Below the pieces are notes generated by a model. That model saw only the letters and a list, made by a program, of their open reading frames with translations, was not told where the DNA came from and ran no database searches. This document shows, in pieces, positions 8,989 to 18,967 of a DNA stretch of 64,000 nucleotides; within the stretch, counting starts at the first letter, position 1; each line of letters starts with the position of its first letter. Origin of the DNA: an uncultured Collinsella sp. (GTDB taxonomy: Bacteria; Actinomycetota; Coriobacteriia; Coriobacteriales; Coriobacteriaceae). The position numbers and the translations under genes are program-made. The DNA lies in NCBI GenBank assembly GCA_900556415.1, contig USOU01000002.1:1-64000 (forward strand). The letters are read 5' to 3'.

Positions 8989-10092
8989 TTATTGCATCCC
9001 GTAGGGCGAAAGCATCGCGCGCTGCGAGCAGCTCGCAAACCACACCGACACGAGCGCGAACATGAAGCCGTTGGCAAAACCGTTGGCAAACTGCATCGCG
9101 CCACGTTTCCACCACAGCAGACTACGGTGAAGCACCCCATCCGTGAGCACCATGAACAGACCCATGGCAAACGGAATAAAACACATCACGGCAAAGGCCG
9201 AGAACACGCCCGAGATGGCCGACAGCACCAAAAACGGCGCAACGATGCCCATCAGGTAAAAGCCGGTACGGGCTTTGCCCTCCAGGCGCTCGGCCTCCAC
9301 ATGGGCGCGACCGACCAGGTCACCACCTGTGGCACCATTGGTACCGGCGTGACCCATGCCGCTAATGCGGACCTCGTCGCCGTCGTGCGTGCCGGCAGGA
9401 AACTCAATCGTTTGCTCGGAGGTCACGCGGGTACGACCGCTGCCGCCGCAATCGGGGCACGGATCGGCTACGACCTTGCCCGAGCCACCGCACTCGGGGC
9501 AAACCGACTGAAACGTGCCGGCGCCAAACAGGAAGGACAGGTCCACATCGATATGGCCGCGTCCGCCGCAGCTTGGGCAGGTATGGGCATGCTCGGAGGA
9601 GACAGAACCCGAGCCGCCGCAGTGTCCGCACGTATCGAATCGCGTGTAGCGAACGGTTTTGCGGGCACCGTCCTTGGCCTCCTTGGCATCGAGCTTGATG
9701 TCGACGACCACGTTGGCACCGCTTTCGGGATTGTAGGCTGCCCGCCCGCGCCGCGGCTGGCCCCAAGCGCCGCCAAAGGGAAAACCGCCCTCAAAGGGAT
9801 TGCCATAGGCTGCGCCGCCGGCATAGCCGCCACCGTAGGGCGAGGCCGAAGGTGCACCGGCAAAGGGATTGCCCGAGCGCATGGCATCATAGCGTGCACG
9901 CTTCTGCTCGTCCGAAAGAACAGCGTAGGCCTCGGAAACCTCTTTGAACTTTTCCTCGGCACCCGGCTCTTTGTTGACGTCCGGATGGAGCTTGCGGGCC
10001 TTCTGCTGGAAGGCCTTTTGAATATCACGCGAGGTGGCGTCCTTAGAGACACCGAGAATCTCGTAGTAATCTTTTTCGTTCATCGTCGCCAT
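8989..10092 (-). CDS. DnaJ-family co-chaperone with C-terminal membrane domain
   Basis: The first ~265 residues look like a DnaJ: J domain with HPD at 36-38, a Gly/Phe/Tyr-rich linker (72-115), zinc repeats CGHCGGSG, CPSCGGRG, CPECGGSG and CPDCGGSG (155-219), and the first part of a client-binding beta domain. Where a normal DnaJ continues into its second beta domain and dimerisation tail, this protein has three strongly hydrophobic segments (about 278-298, 299-318 and 336-356) and ends at 367. A membrane-tethered J protein is inferred. The ATG at 10092 has AGGAGG nine bases upstream. It lies 81 bp before dnaJ in the same direction. Confidence 0.85.
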   Translation of the reverse strand: MATMNEKDYYEILGVSKDATSRDIQKAFQQKARKLHPDVNKEPGAEEKFKEVSEAYAVLSDEQKRARYDAMRSGNPFAGAPSASPYGGGYAGGAAYGNPFEGGFPFGGAWGQPRRGRAAYNPESGANVVVDIKLDAKEAKDGARKTVRYTRFDTCGHCGGSGSVSSEHAHTCPSCGGRGHIDVDLSFLFGAGTFQSVCPECGGSGKVVADPCPDCGGSGRTRVTSEQTIEFPAGTHDGDEVRISGMGHAGTNGATGGDLVGRAHVEAERLEGKARTGFYLMGIVAPFLVLSAISGVFSAFAVMCFIPFAMGLFMVLTDGVLHRSLLWWKRGAMQFANGFANGFMFALVSVWFASCSQRAMLSPYGMQ

Positions 10093-10150
10093 GCGCGGCA
10101 ACCTCCTGCTCAAAGCAGCGTATATCTTGCGGTAATTCTACCCGAGCGGT

Positions 10151-11383
10151 CTATGCTAGACCCCAAAACAGCTCGAACAGAACATTTCCATCGAGCCAGC
10201 CCAAGTGGGTGGGCGCTAAACAGGCGCCGACGCGACCTGCGATAACGTCTTTCGAGGCGATGCGCCCCGCATATCCCTCGACGCCATCGGGCACCCACGT
10301 GGCAAGACCCAATTCGAGCGCGCGATCACAGGCAGCTGCTAGCTCATCCGTTGGGATGACGCGGGCCGCGCGAACCAACAGGTCAGGCCCAACACCGCGC
10401 GTCATGCGACAAGCGAGCATCAGGTCCTCGGCCGCAGCCTCGCGCTGCGACAGGTATTCGGCCTCGAACGCCGTCGCGGCATCATCGCGTTGCACCAGAC
10501 GCACGCGGTGCGCATCGCCTCGAGAAGACACGCCGGGGAACAAACCTGCAAGACGGTCGAAATCTTCGGCGTCGAGCATGCCCGCGGCAGAACGGCCCAG
10601 GCCCAGGTAGCCCTGTCCGGTCCAGTAGGCAATGTTGTGGGCACACTCATGGCCGTCAAACGCGTAGCTTGCGACCTCATACGGGTGATAGCCGGCCGCA
10701 CCCAGACGCTCACGCGCCGTATCCATGCAGGCGGCCTGAAAATCCTCATCAGGCTCGAGCGACGCGTCGCGGCACGCCATGCGATAGAGGGGTGTCCCCT
10801 CCTCGAGCGTGAGCGGGTAAACCGACACATGGTGCGGAGCCGCCGCCAGCACGCCCTCGAGCGTGCGCTTCCAACTCGCTGCGGTCTGCCCGGGAAGTCC
10901 ACACATAAGGTCGCACGACACGTCAAGCCCAGCGTCCTTGACCGTCGCGATGGCAGCGAGCGCCCGATCGGCATCATGAATACGGCCGATGGCGGTAAGC
11001 TCGGTGTTATCGAGCGTTTGAACGCCCAGAGAGACGCGTGTAACACCAACCTTGGCAAGCGCAGCGGCAAGCTCGGCGGTCAGCGACTCGGGATTGGCCT
11101 CGCAGGTAAACTCAACGGGGGCGCACCACGCACGAATACGCCGCGTCAGCTCCACCAGGCGCTCCCCCGCCAGCGACGGCGTGCCGCCGCCAACATAGAC
11201 GGTGCGGATCCGATCGAGGGCCCCGGCCTTGCCAAAAGCATCGAGGCGCGCATACAACTGCTCAAAATAGGCATCGAGCGCGGCGCCCAGCTCACACGGA
11301 GCGAAACTGCGCGAATCAAAGTCGCAGTAGCGGCACTTTTGGGCACAGAACGGCACGTGCGCATACAGCGCGGTAACGGCCAC
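10151..11383 (-). CDS. hemW: Radical SAM heme chaperone HemW-like protein
   Basis: HemW proteins resemble coproporphyrinogen III dehydrogenase (HemN) but mostly act in heme trafficking. The radical SAM cluster is at the extreme N-terminus, CAQKCRYC (C13, C17, C20). GGGTPS follows near residue 67, and a HemN C-terminal domain is visible. The N-terminal extension found in true HemN is absent, favouring HemW. Start is GTG, with GGAGG overlapping the end of dusB just upstream. It lies 2 bp after dusB. Whether the organism makes heme cannot be judged here. Confidence 0.88.
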   Translation of the reverse strand: MAVTALYAHVPFCAQKCRYCDFDSRSFAPCELGAALDAYFEQLYARLDAFGKAGALDRIRTVYVGGGTPSLAGERLVELTRRIRAWCAPVEFTCEANPESLTAELAAALAKVGVTRVSLGVQTLDNTELTAIGRIHDADRALAAIATVKDAGLDVSCDLMCGLPGQTAASWKRTLEGVLAAAPHHVSVYPLTLEEGTPLYRMACRDASLEPDEDFQAACMDTARERLGAAGYHPYEVASYAFDGHECAHNIAYWTGQGYLGLGRSAAGMLDAEDFDRLAGLFPGVSSRGDAHRVRLVQRDDAATAFEAEYLSQREAAAEDLMLACRMTRGVGPDLLVRAARVIPTDELAAACDRALELGLATWVPDGVEGYAGRIASKDVIAGRVGACLAPTHLGWLDGNVLFELFWGLA

Positions 11384-11385
11384 CC

Positions 11386-12429
11386 TTACGCCTCCAGCGG
11401 ATGAGGGGGCACCGATTCGCCGGCGGCAAGGGCAGCCTCGCAGGCCACCACATCGCGCTCGATCTCATCGACCAACGCCATGAACTCCTCATACGTGGAG
11501 CAGCGCACCACCTGGGCACGCCAAGCGGCGGCATGGGGCATGCCTTTTAAGTACCAGCTTGCGTACGTGCGTGCGCGCGACATGAGCGGCAGAAGCTCAT
11601 GCGTCAGCGTTAGGTGCTCACGCAGGGCGTCCAAGCGCTCGACGGAGTTGCGCTGCGGCACCGGTACGCCATCGAGCGCAAGCGCTCGAGCATCACCAAA
11701 GACCCAGGGATTACCGTAGATACCGCGCGCGATAAACACCGCGCTGGCACGCGAGTTGCGCAGATGCTCCGCGGCGTCCTCGGCGCAGAACACGTCGCCC
11801 GAACCGATCACGGGAATCTCGACGGCATCTGCGACCTCATCGACGACCGACCAATCGGCCTGGCCGGTGTAGAGCTGCGTGGCGCAACGACCATGCACGG
11901 CGACTGCGGCAGCCCCTGCACCCTCAAGCATCTGGGCAAATGTCGCGGCATTGCGGTCCTCGGCATAAAAGCCCTTACGAATCTTGACGGTCACGGGCAC
12001 GTGCGCCGCACCCACCGTGGCCTCGACGATCTTCTCCGCCAGGTCAGGCGTGCGCATAAGCGCCGAGCCCTCGCCCTTGGTAACGACCTTGCGGGCGGGG
12101 CATGCCATATTGATATCGATGAGCGACAGGCGATCGCCAACACGCTCTTCGACGGCAACGACGGCACTCGCAAACTGATCGGGCTTGGAGCCAAAGAGCT
12201 GCACGCAAATCTGCTGTTCCTCGTCGGCAGGTAGCACCAGACGCCAGGTCTTGTTGCTGGCATAGGCAAGGCCCGCCACACTCACCATCTCGCTGTAGGC
12301 AAGGTTGGCACCGCGGCGGCGGCACATGAAGCGGTAAGCGGGGTCGGTCACGCCCGCCATGGGAGCCATAAGGAACGGCTGCTCGGCATAGGCGCCCAGC
12401 AGCCACTGACTATATTCGGAAAGCGCCAT
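11386..12429 (-). CDS. dusB: tRNA-dihydrouridine synthase (DusB-like)
   Basis: Dus enzymes reduce uridines in tRNA D-loops with FMN and NADPH. The TIM barrel begins with LMAPMAGVTDPAYRFMCRR, and the catalytic cysteine is C110 in DINMACPARKV (usually GCP in the family). The FMN phosphate site VIGSGDVF and the later ARGIYGNPW segment are present. The 347-residue length is typical. It sits 4 bp after lepA and 2 bp before hemW. The exact position specificity is not certain. Confidence 0.9.
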   Translation of the reverse strand: MALSEYSQWLLGAYAEQPFLMAPMAGVTDPAYRFMCRRRGANLAYSEMVSVAGLAYASNKTWRLVLPADEEQQICVQLFGSKPDQFASAVVAVEERVGDRLSLIDINMACPARKVVTKGEGSALMRTPDLAEKIVEATVGAAHVPVTVKIRKGFYAEDRNAATFAQMLEGAGAAAVAVHGRCATQLYTGQADWSVVDEVADAVEIPVIGSGDVFCAEDAAEHLRNSRASAVFIARGIYGNPWVFGDARALALDGVPVPQRNSVERLDALREHLTLTHELLPLMSRARTYASWYLKGMPHAAAWRAQVVRCSTYEEFMALVDEIERDVVACEAALAAGESVPPHPLEA

Positions 12430-12433
12430 AGAC

Positions 12434-14245
12434 CTACTCGTCCACCTTGAGGATCGCCATAAACGCCTCCTGCGGGACCTCGACCGAGCCGATGGCCTTC
12501 ATGCGCTTCTTGCCCTCTTTCTGCTTCTCGAGCAGTTTGCGCTTACGAGAAATATCGCCGCCGTAGCACTTGGCAAGCACGTCCTTGCGACGCGCCTTGA
12601 CGGTGGAGCGGGCAATGATCTTGTTGCCGATAGCACCCTGGATGGGCACCTCGAACAGCTGGCGCGGAATGATCTCCTTGAGCTTGTCGCACAGGCCGCG
12701 GGCAAGACCGTAGGCCTTGTCCTTGTGGACGATAAACGACAGTGCGTCCACCTCGTCGCCCGAAAGCAGGATGTCGAGCTTCACAAGCTCGGATGGGCGG
12801 TACTCGTTGAACTCGTAGTCCAACGAGGCGTAACCCTTGGTGCGACTCTTGAGCTGGTCAAAGAAGTCCAAGATAAGCTCGGCGAGCGGCATATCAAAGC
12901 GCATCTCGACCGATTTGCTCGTGAGATGGATCATGTCGGTCGTCACGCCGCGGTGCTCGATGGCGAGCTGCATGACGGCACCCGTATACTCGGGCGGACA
13001 GATGATCTTAGCCTTGAGGTAGGGCTCCTCAATGCGTTCGATGCGCGTAGCCTCGGGCAGGTCCTGCGGGCTGCGGACATCGATCATCTCGCCATCGGTC
13101 TTGTACACGTGATAGTCGACCGAAGGGCTCGTGGCGATGAGGTCCAGGTTGAACTCACGCTCGAGACGCTCCTTAACGACCTCCATGTGCAGCAGGCCCA
13201 AGAAACCCACGCGGAAGCCAAAGCCGAGCGCCACGGACGTCTCGGGCTCCCACACCAACGACGGGTCGTTAACGTGAAGCTTATCGAGTGCATCGCGCAG
13301 GTTCTCGTAATCCTTGTTATCGATCGGGAACAGGCCCGTATAGACCATGGGTTTAGCCTCGCGGTAGCCCGGAAGCGGCTCGGGGCAGGGGTTCGACGCC
13401 CAGGTAAGGGTGTCGCCCACGCGAACGGCCTCGGGGTTCTTCAGGCCCGTGACCACGTAGCCGACCTCGCCAACCGTCAACGCGTCAACCGGGGTCTCGG
13501 CAGGACGCTTGACGCCCACGCCGTCGACCAAAAAGTCGCCCTCGGCCTGCATCATACGAAGCGTATCGCCCTTTTTAATGGAACCATCGAAGACGCGCAC
13601 CGTGGCCACCACGCCACGATACTCATCAAAGTACGAATCCAGAATGAGCGCCTTAAGCGGAGCGTTTGCATCGCCCTTAGGCGGCGAGATCAAAAAGACG
13701 ATGGACTCAAGCAGATCGTGAATACCCTCGCCGGTCTTGCCCGATACGCATACGGCATCGTCAGCAGGAATCGCCAGGTCGTCCTCGATCTCAGTCTTGA
13801 CCTCGTCGGGATGGGCCGAGGGCAGGTCGATCTTGTTGATAGCGGGCACGATATCCAGGTTGGCGTTCATGGCGAGCGTCGCGTTGGAGACGGTCTGCGC
13901 CTCGACGCCCTGCGTGGCGTCGACGACGAGCACCGCACCCTCGCAGGCGGCCAGCGAACGCGAGACCTCATAGGTAAAGTCCACATGGCCCGGCGTATCG
14001 ATCAGGTTGAACTGATACGTCTCGCCATCGTCGGCGTCATAGGAGACGCGGACGGCATTGGACTTGATCGTGATGCCGCGCTCGCGCTCGATATCCATGG
14101 TGTCGAGCAGCTGCGACTCCATGTCGCGCTCGTCAACGGTATGGGTGAGCTCGAGGATGCGGTCACTGATCGTGGACTTGCCATGGTCGATGTGCGCAAC
14201 GATCGAGAAGTTGCGGATGTGGGAAATGTCAATTGAAGTATTCAT
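12434..14245 (-). CDS. lepA: Elongation factor 4 (LepA)
   Basis: LepA is a translational GTPase that back-translocates or assists stalled or initiating ribosomes. G1 is AHIDHGKST (residues 17-25), G3 DTPGHVDF and G4 NKID. EF-G-like domains II, III and V follow, with the LepA-specific C-terminal domain ending in [18 protein letters not shown]. The upstream in-frame start at 14305 would add 20 unrelated residues overlapping the rpsT terminator, so ATG at 14245 is used (603 residues). The terminator of rpsT lies immediately upstream, so lepA probably has its own promoter or relies on read-through. Confidence 0.95.
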   Translation of the reverse strand: MNTSIDISHIRNFSIVAHIDHGKSTISDRILELTHTVDERDMESQLLDTMDIERERGITIKSNAVRVSYDADDGETYQFNLIDTPGHVDFTYEVSRSLAACEGAVLVVDATQGVEAQTVSNATLAMNANLDIVPAINKIDLPSAHPDEVKTEIEDDLAIPADDAVCVSGKTGEGIHDLLESIVFLISPPKGDANAPLKALILDSYFDEYRGVVATVRVFDGSIKKGDTLRMMQAEGDFLVDGVGVKRPAETPVDALTVGEVGYVVTGLKNPEAVRVGDTLTWASNPCPEPLPGYREAKPMVYTGLFPIDNKDYENLRDALDKLHVNDPSLVWEPETSVALGFGFRVGFLGLLHMEVVKERLEREFNLDLIATSPSVDYHVYKTDGEMIDVRSPQDLPEATRIERIEEPYLKAKIICPPEYTGAVMQLAIEHRGVTTDMIHLTSKSVEMRFDMPLAELILDFFDQLKSRTKGYASLDYEFNEYRPSELVKLDILLSGDEVDALSFIVHKDKAYGLARGLCDKLKEIIPRQLFEVPIQGAIGNKIIARSTVKARRKDVLAKCYGGDISRKRKLLEKQKEGKKRMKAIGSVEVPQEAFMAILKVDE

Positions 14246-14270
14246 GCCGACTATCTTACCCGAGCGGTAC

Positions 14271-14306
14271 AAAAAATGGAGCCTGTTCCATAAAACAGGC
14301 TCCATT
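14271..14306 (-). terminator. Strong rho-independent terminator after rpsT
   Basis: On the minus strand an 11-bp perfect stem, TGGAGCCTGTT pairing with AACAGGCTCCA around a short loop, is followed by TTTTTT. It ends the rpsT transcript just before lepA. Confidence 0.88.
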
Positions 14307-14341
14307 TATGCGCGTAATCTGTGTGGTGTGAAATTTACAAC

Positions 14342-14608
14342 TTAGGCGTTGATGCTGTTCACGAGCTTAGCAAGACCGGACTTGCGGTTGGAAGCCTGGT
14401 TCTTGTGGATGACATGCTTGGCGGCAGCCATGTCGAGACGCTTGGTGACGGTCTTGAGGGCAGCCTGAGCCTTCTCGGCGTCGCCCTCGGCGACGGCGGA
14501 CTGGACGTGCTTGGTCAGCGTCTTGAGCTCGGACTTGACAGCCTTGTTACGCATGCGAGCTGCCTCATTGGTGCGGATACGCTTCTTCTGAGACTTGATG
14601 TTTGCCAC
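14342..14608 (-). CDS. rpsT: 30S ribosomal protein S20
   Basis: S20 binds 16S rRNA early in 30S assembly. The 88-residue product, [20 protein letters not shown] after the initiator, with a Lys/Ala-rich helical body and [17 protein letters not shown] near the end, is a full match to the family. The start is GTG at 14608, preceded by AAAGGAACTCCAGAA. A longer frame from 14677 would add unrelated residues. It stands alone between two hairpins, with holA upstream and lepA downstream. Confidence 0.95.
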   Translation of the reverse strand: MANIKSQKKRIRTNEAARMRNKAVKSELKTLTKHVQSAVAEGDAEKAQAALKTVTKRLDMAAAKHVIHKNQASNRKSGLAKLVNSINA

Positions 14609-14635
14609 TTCTGGAGTTCCTTTCGAGTTCCTTGC

Positions 14636-14673
14636 AAAAAATGTATGACACCTCTGAGACACGGTGAGGTCAT
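14636..14673 (-). terminator. Hairpin plus U-run in the holA-rpsT gap
   Basis: Minus-strand GACCTC-type sequence pairs with GAGGTGTC (5 bp plus 3 bp around a 2-nt bulge) and is followed by TTTTTT. It could end the holA transcript. Because a TATAGT element lies just upstream of it, it may instead sit at the 5' end of the rpsT message as an attenuator. The stem is only moderately strong. Confidence 0.45.
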
Positions 14674-14683
14674 GCAAGCGCCT

Positions 14684-14689
14684 ACTATA
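14684..14689 (-). promoter_or_regulatory. Possible extended -10 element for rpsT
   Basis: The minus strand reads TGCTATAGT, an extended -10 (TGn plus TATAGT). No convincing -35 is seen at the right distance. It lies 76 bp before the rpsT start codon. Confidence 0.35.
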
Positions 14690-14741
14690 GCACGCTCCAT
14701 CTCAAAGGGATAGAACGAATTTGCCAAAAAGGCAGGTATCA

Positions 14742-15704
14742 TCACGATTTTCTCAAGATGTTCGTAATCCAGAGCAAAAATGCGGTCTCCGAATCGGCCG
14801 ACCCCTTGAGGGCGAGCTCCACATCGATCGCGCCCTCGAGCGCGGCAACCAGCTCGATGATGGAAAAGCGGCGCGCCCAGGTCAGATGATTCTTGACCTG
14901 CCAGGACTGGAGCTTAAGCGTGGCGGCAAGCTCGCGACCTTGCCCGCGCGCATCGAGGGCCTTGGCAACGATAAGCTCGCGAATGCGTCCGCACAGCAGG
15001 GTGTAGGTCCACACATAGCTCTTGGCGGACAGCAGATTAAAGAGCTCGAGCGATCGCCGCATATCGCGGGCCGACACTGCGTTGAGAAAGTCCCAAGGTT
15101 GGACCTCGGCCGTGCACACGATCCAGCGCTCCACATCGGCAAGCTCAATCTGAGGCGCCTCGACCATCTGGGCAAGCTTTGCCAAGTCGTTGTCGAGCAT
15201 ACGGGTGTTTTCACCCGAGCGTGAGACGAGCTCCTCAGCGGCTGCCGTGGAGATGGACTTACCGCGTTGCGTCGCCATCTGCTGCACGCGACGCGGCAGC
15301 TCCCAGCGTTTGGTGCCCGAGCAGTCGATCACTGCCTTCTTATCGATCTTGGCGATCGCCTTATACAAGCGCGTGTTCTTGGCAAGCGAATCGGCGATAA
15401 TCAGGCAGACGGTCGTGGAGCTGGGACTTGCCAGATATTCGACGAGCGGCTCAGAGACCACCTTGGCGAGCTTTGAGCAGCCGTCGAGAATTACCAGGCG
15501 AAACTCGCTGCCCATGGGAAAGGTGTTGAGAGAGCCGATAATCGATTCGATATCGGGGTCTTTGGTCATGTCGCGCTCGTCGAGGTTGAACTCGACCATG
15601 CCCGACTTTTCCAGACGTGCCTTCATGCGCGAGACAGCGTGGTCACGTTTGACTCCGTCGGTACCGACGATCAGATATGCCGGCAACAGCCCGGTTTCGG
15701 ACAT
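14742..15704 (-). CDS. holA: DNA polymerase III subunit delta
   Basis: HolA is the delta subunit of the clamp loader, opening the beta clamp. The 320-residue protein starts MSETGLLPAYLIVGTDGVKR, a family-like N-terminus, followed by the degenerate AAA+ fold without Walker motifs and a C-terminal helical collar. Identification rests on overall family resemblance and on its place between comEC/comEA and rpsT, which is the conserved comEA-comEC-holA-rpsT order. The ATG at 15704 has GAGGGGAG upstream. A start at 15764 adds 20 unlikely residues. Confidence 0.88.
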   Translation of the reverse strand: MSETGLLPAYLIVGTDGVKRDHAVSRMKARLEKSGMVEFNLDERDMTKDPDIESIIGSLNTFPMGSEFRLVILDGCSKLAKVVSEPLVEYLASPSSTTVCLIIADSLAKNTRLYKAIAKIDKKAVIDCSGTKRWELPRRVQQMATQRGKSISTAAAEELVSRSGENTRMLDNDLAKLAQMVEAPQIELADVERWIVCTAEVQPWDFLNAVSARDMRRSLELFNLLSAKSYVWTYTLLCGRIRELIVAKALDARGQGRELAATLKLQSWQVKNHLTWARRFSIIELVAALEGAIDVELALKGSADSETAFLLWITNILRKS

Positions 15705-15782
15705 CGCGCTCCCCTCTCGCAAGCTCCTAAATTCGTACCGTGTCATTTTAGCCCAGGGCCCCACCGCGCGCCAACGATGCTA

Positions 15783-18086
15783 TCACGACCGCTGGCATCG
15801 CATCGTAAAGCCCTTCGCGGTCGGCGTGATGGTGATATCCCCTTGTTCGATGGTGCACGCAAAGCCCCCACCGGCCGCTCGAACCGCATCCACGCACTCG
15901 TCGCTGGGATGACCGTATCGATTCCCCTCGCCGGCGCTTGCAATGGAAAGCTCGGGTCTCAAGACGCCCAGCAACTCACCGTCGACCGAGACCTTCGAGC
16001 CGTGATGTCCCAACTTAAGCACATCGATATCCCCCACCTCCTGCACAAACTCACGTTCCTGGTCAAGCTCGGCATCGCCGGTCAGCAGCATGCGCAAGCG
16101 CTTTCCTTCTTGCGCAAAGGTGAGTAGCAAGACAAGCGAGTCTTCGTTCCCTTCTCCATCCACAGAATCGAACGGCCACATCACTTGGGCGCGAAACGCA
16201 CCGATGTCGACGGTATCTCCCCGCCTCACCTGGCGATACGAAACGCCGGGATGGTTTAGAACCTGCGCGGGCGCATCATCGAGTGCGTCGGCCGCTACGG
16301 CGATGGTCCCAACCGAAAACTGTTCCAGCACTGCAGGCAGACCGCCCCAGTGGTCCTCGTCCCAATGCGTTACAAAGACGGCATCGATATGATGCACATT
16401 GTTTCGAACGAGCGCGGTGAACACCCGTTCGTCGAGCCCGCTATCCACGAGCACCACCGTCGAGCCCTGCCGAATCAAGATCGCATCGGCCTGCCCCACG
16501 TCCAGGACCGTCACGGAAGACGGGGCGAATCGATCCCAATAGACATACGGGAGCGCCGCCAGAAAGACCAAACACGTGACCCCCGCCGCCATGGGGCGAG
16601 CACGGGGACGAGGCCACCAAACCAGCAAGATCGCGAGGGCCATCGGAACAAGGAAAACCCCTATCGAGTCGGGTGGCACGCTCACCGATGCGCCCGGTAT
16701 CGCAGCAAGGAGCTGCTCAAAGAACAGTACACAGCGGGCGGCGATCATGGGCACCAAGAGCGCCCAAGGCCGCAACAAAGGCACGAGCGATACGGGCGCC
16801 AGCACGACCGAGACGGCAAGCAGTACGCTCACCACGGGGCCGATGAGCGCATTCGCGAGCGGTGCGATCAGCGAAAACGTCCCAAAGACCGGAATCGTGA
16901 TGGGCAACGTCGCCAACTGCGAGCATAACGTGACGGAGAGCATGCCGGCCACACCCGACGGCACACCGAGCTCCCCCAGGGCGAAGGTGGCATAGGGGCA
17001 AAAGCACAGGATAGCGAAGACACTCACGCAGGACAACTGAAAGCCCATCTCGAACAGCACCGTCGGCCGCAGTAGCACAAAGATGGACATGGTTACGAAG
17101 AGAGCCGAAAGGCCGTGCCGGCGACGCCCCGCGCCGTTTACGACAAGCGTCGCGAACACCATGCAGCACGCGCGCACGGCCGAGGGAGAGGCGCCCGTAA
17201 AGGCAGCGTAGCCCACAAGCGTTATCGCCAATATCGCCCGCTGAAGACCACGTGAGCAGCGAGTCTTTTGCAATACACCCTCGATTACAAACCCCACGAT
17301 AGCCAAATGGCTGCCGGAGACGGCTATAAGATGCGCCGTTCCCGTCACCGAAAACCAATCGCCCGCCGGCTGGGCGCGCAGCTCGGCCGAACGACCGCAG
17401 ACGACACCGGCTATGAGTGCACGCGCCGGGTCGGTCGCAGGCGCGATGGACGCAAGCAGCCCATTTCGCAGCCGAAGCAGCGGCCCCGGAGAGTCCTCAT
17501 CGACCGACACAATCCGAACGGCTTTTACCTTGCATACCTCGCCTCGGAGCACGCGCGATCGTCCATACGCATCGTTCTCAAAACGTGAAACGCGACCGAT
17601 AACACGCACGTGCGCCCCGACCTTGAGCTCGCGGTCGCACGATAGGCGAACCGTTGCCAAGTTTTTACCGTCCGCGCGGGCCTCGCAGGTATAGGAATAC
17701 ACGTCGTCATTTATGGATGGATCACCCTGCACGACAAACTCGAGGCTGCTTGCCGCTCGACCGTCGAGCGCCTTCGAGGCGCTTAGCGCACCCACAGCCC
17801 ACCAGGCCGAGACGACCGCTCCCGCCACGAGACCGACGGACGCGGCATACAGCCACCGCTTCAAAGGGGCAAGCCGCGCACATGATTGAGCCAGCACAAC
17901 AAATACCGCCACCGCAAAGGGAATGGTCCATAGCGGCCCGACCGCCAACGCCCGCTCCCTCAACAGCGCATCAGCGGCCATGTTGAGCACCAAGACGCAG
18001 CTCATGCACATGCCGGCACACAGGGTCATCGTCCACGGAAGCAGGGGCCGCGGAGGCATAACACGCTCGCGCTCGGTCGCACTCAT
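15783..18086 (-). CDS. comEC: DNA internalization protein ComEC/Rec2
   Basis: ComEC forms the membrane channel for single-stranded DNA uptake in transformation. The 767-residue product has N-terminal membrane segments and a soluble OB-like region, then the polytopic competence domain (with VCGRSAELR and AVSGSHLAIVGF). The C-terminal third is a metallo-beta-lactamase-like domain with THWDEDHWGG near residue 573. The ATG at 18086 overlaps the comEA stop by 4 bp (ATGA), so the two are translationally coupled. The frame is intact end to end. Confidence 0.93.
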   Translation of the reverse strand: MSATERERVMPPRPLLPWTMTLCAGMCMSCVLVLNMAADALLRERALAVGPLWTIPFAVAVFVVLAQSCARLAPLKRWLYAASVGLVAGAVVSAWWAVGALSASKALDGRAASSLEFVVQGDPSINDDVYSYTCEARADGKNLATVRLSCDRELKVGAHVRVIGRVSRFENDAYGRSRVLRGEVCKVKAVRIVSVDEDSPGPLLRLRNGLLASIAPATDPARALIAGVVCGRSAELRAQPAGDWFSVTGTAHLIAVSGSHLAIVGFVIEGVLQKTRCSRGLQRAILAITLVGYAAFTGASPSAVRACCMVFATLVVNGAGRRRHGLSALFVTMSIFVLLRPTVLFEMGFQLSCVSVFAILCFCPYATFALGELGVPSGVAGMLSVTLCSQLATLPITIPVFGTFSLIAPLANALIGPVVSVLLAVSVVLAPVSLVPLLRPWALLVPMIAARCVLFFEQLLAAIPGASVSVPPDSIGVFLVPMALAILLVWWPRPRARPMAAGVTCLVFLAALPYVYWDRFAPSSVTVLDVGQADAILIRQGSTVVLVDSGLDERVFTALVRNNVHHIDAVFVTHWDEDHWGGLPAVLEQFSVGTIAVAADALDDAPAQVLNHPGVSYRQVRRGDTVDIGAFRAQVMWPFDSVDGEGNEDSLVLLLTFAQEGKRLRMLLTGDAELDQEREFVQEVGDIDVLKLGHHGSKVSVDGELLGVLRPELSIASAGEGNRYGHPSDECVDAVRAAGGGFACTIEQGDITITPTAKGFTMRCQRS

Positions 18087-18796
18087 ACGCAGATGCAATC
18101 TTTGATTTTGGCAAGCTTCTTCTCGCCGATTCCCGACACACGCATCAGGTCGTCAACCGAGGCAAAAGCACCGTTCTTTGTCCGCTCATCGATAATTGAC
18201 TGTGCCATGGAGGGACCGATGCCCGAGAGCGTCTGCAGCTCTGCCGCGCTTGCCGTATTGATGTTTACCAGGCCTGTTGCGCCGCTCACGCCCGATGATG
18301 CGGAAGCCCCACCATCAACACCGGCTTCCGCAATGGACGCCTGCTGCTCCCCTACCGTTGGAACGTGGATTTTTTGTCCATCAGTGACCTTGGATGCCCG
18401 ATTAAGCCCCGTAACGTCTGCCTCGGGCGTAAGCCCGCCGGCAGCATCAATCGCCTGTGCCACGCGCGCGCCTTCCCGCAGGCGATAGACGCCCGGCGTC
18501 ACCACGGCCCCGTCAACATCGACATAGACCTCACTGGCCGCACTTGCCTTTTTCGAATCACTCGAGGAATCGCCATCATCAGAAGCGTCCGCAGAACCCG
18601 TATCCGCCCGCTCAACCGACATGGCATCACGATCAAACGTCACCCCATCGGATTCGCCGCCCAACGTTGCCATCGCCAACCCACTCGCCATCGCAATAAC
18701 GACGAGCATCGCCATGACCACCGCCTTGTGCTCGAGCAGCTTTCCCGCCCAGCGATCCATTCGTTTGACCCGTTCGTGTTGTTCGCGCTGTGCCAT
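18083..18796 (-). CDS. comEA: Competence DNA receptor ComEA
   Basis: ComEA is a membrane-anchored DNA receptor delivering DNA to ComEC. The 237-residue protein has a basic N-terminus, one membrane segment (about residues 25-47) and an Asp/Ser-rich spacer. Then come an SLBB domain with YVDVDGAVVTPGVYRL, and a C-terminal helix-hairpin-helix pair with INTASAAELQTLSGIGPSMA and VSGIGEKKLAKI. The ATG at 18796 is preceded by GGGAGGTGTTTGCT, which rules out the slightly upstream GTG lying inside that binding site. Confidence 0.93.
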   Translation of the reverse strand: MAQREQHERVKRMDRWAGKLLEHKAVVMAMLVVIAMASGLAMATLGGESDGVTFDRDAMSVERADTGSADASDDGDSSSDSKKASAASEVYVDVDGAVVTPGVYRLREGARVAQAIDAAGGLTPEADVTGLNRASKVTDGQKIHVPTVGEQQASIAEAGVDGGASASSGVSGATGLVNINTASAAELQTLSGIGPSMAQSIIDERTKNGAFASVDDLMRVSGIGEKKLAKIKDCICV

Positions 18797-18967
18797 AGCA
18801 AACACCTCCCAACACTATCGTGTCAGGCGAGAGGGGACGCAGTGTCCTACTTCGCACATCGTCGCACACGGTCAAACCAATACCTGGCCAAAACCTTGCG
18901 GAAAAGTGTCCATTTATTCAGGCACGCGTCGTCAAATGAGCAACTTGGAAGCAAACGCCCAGATAGC

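Noticed and set aside
7759-10092. Frameshifted single dnaJ split in two
   Set aside because: Each frame has its own complete J domain and zinc region, so they are two paralogues.
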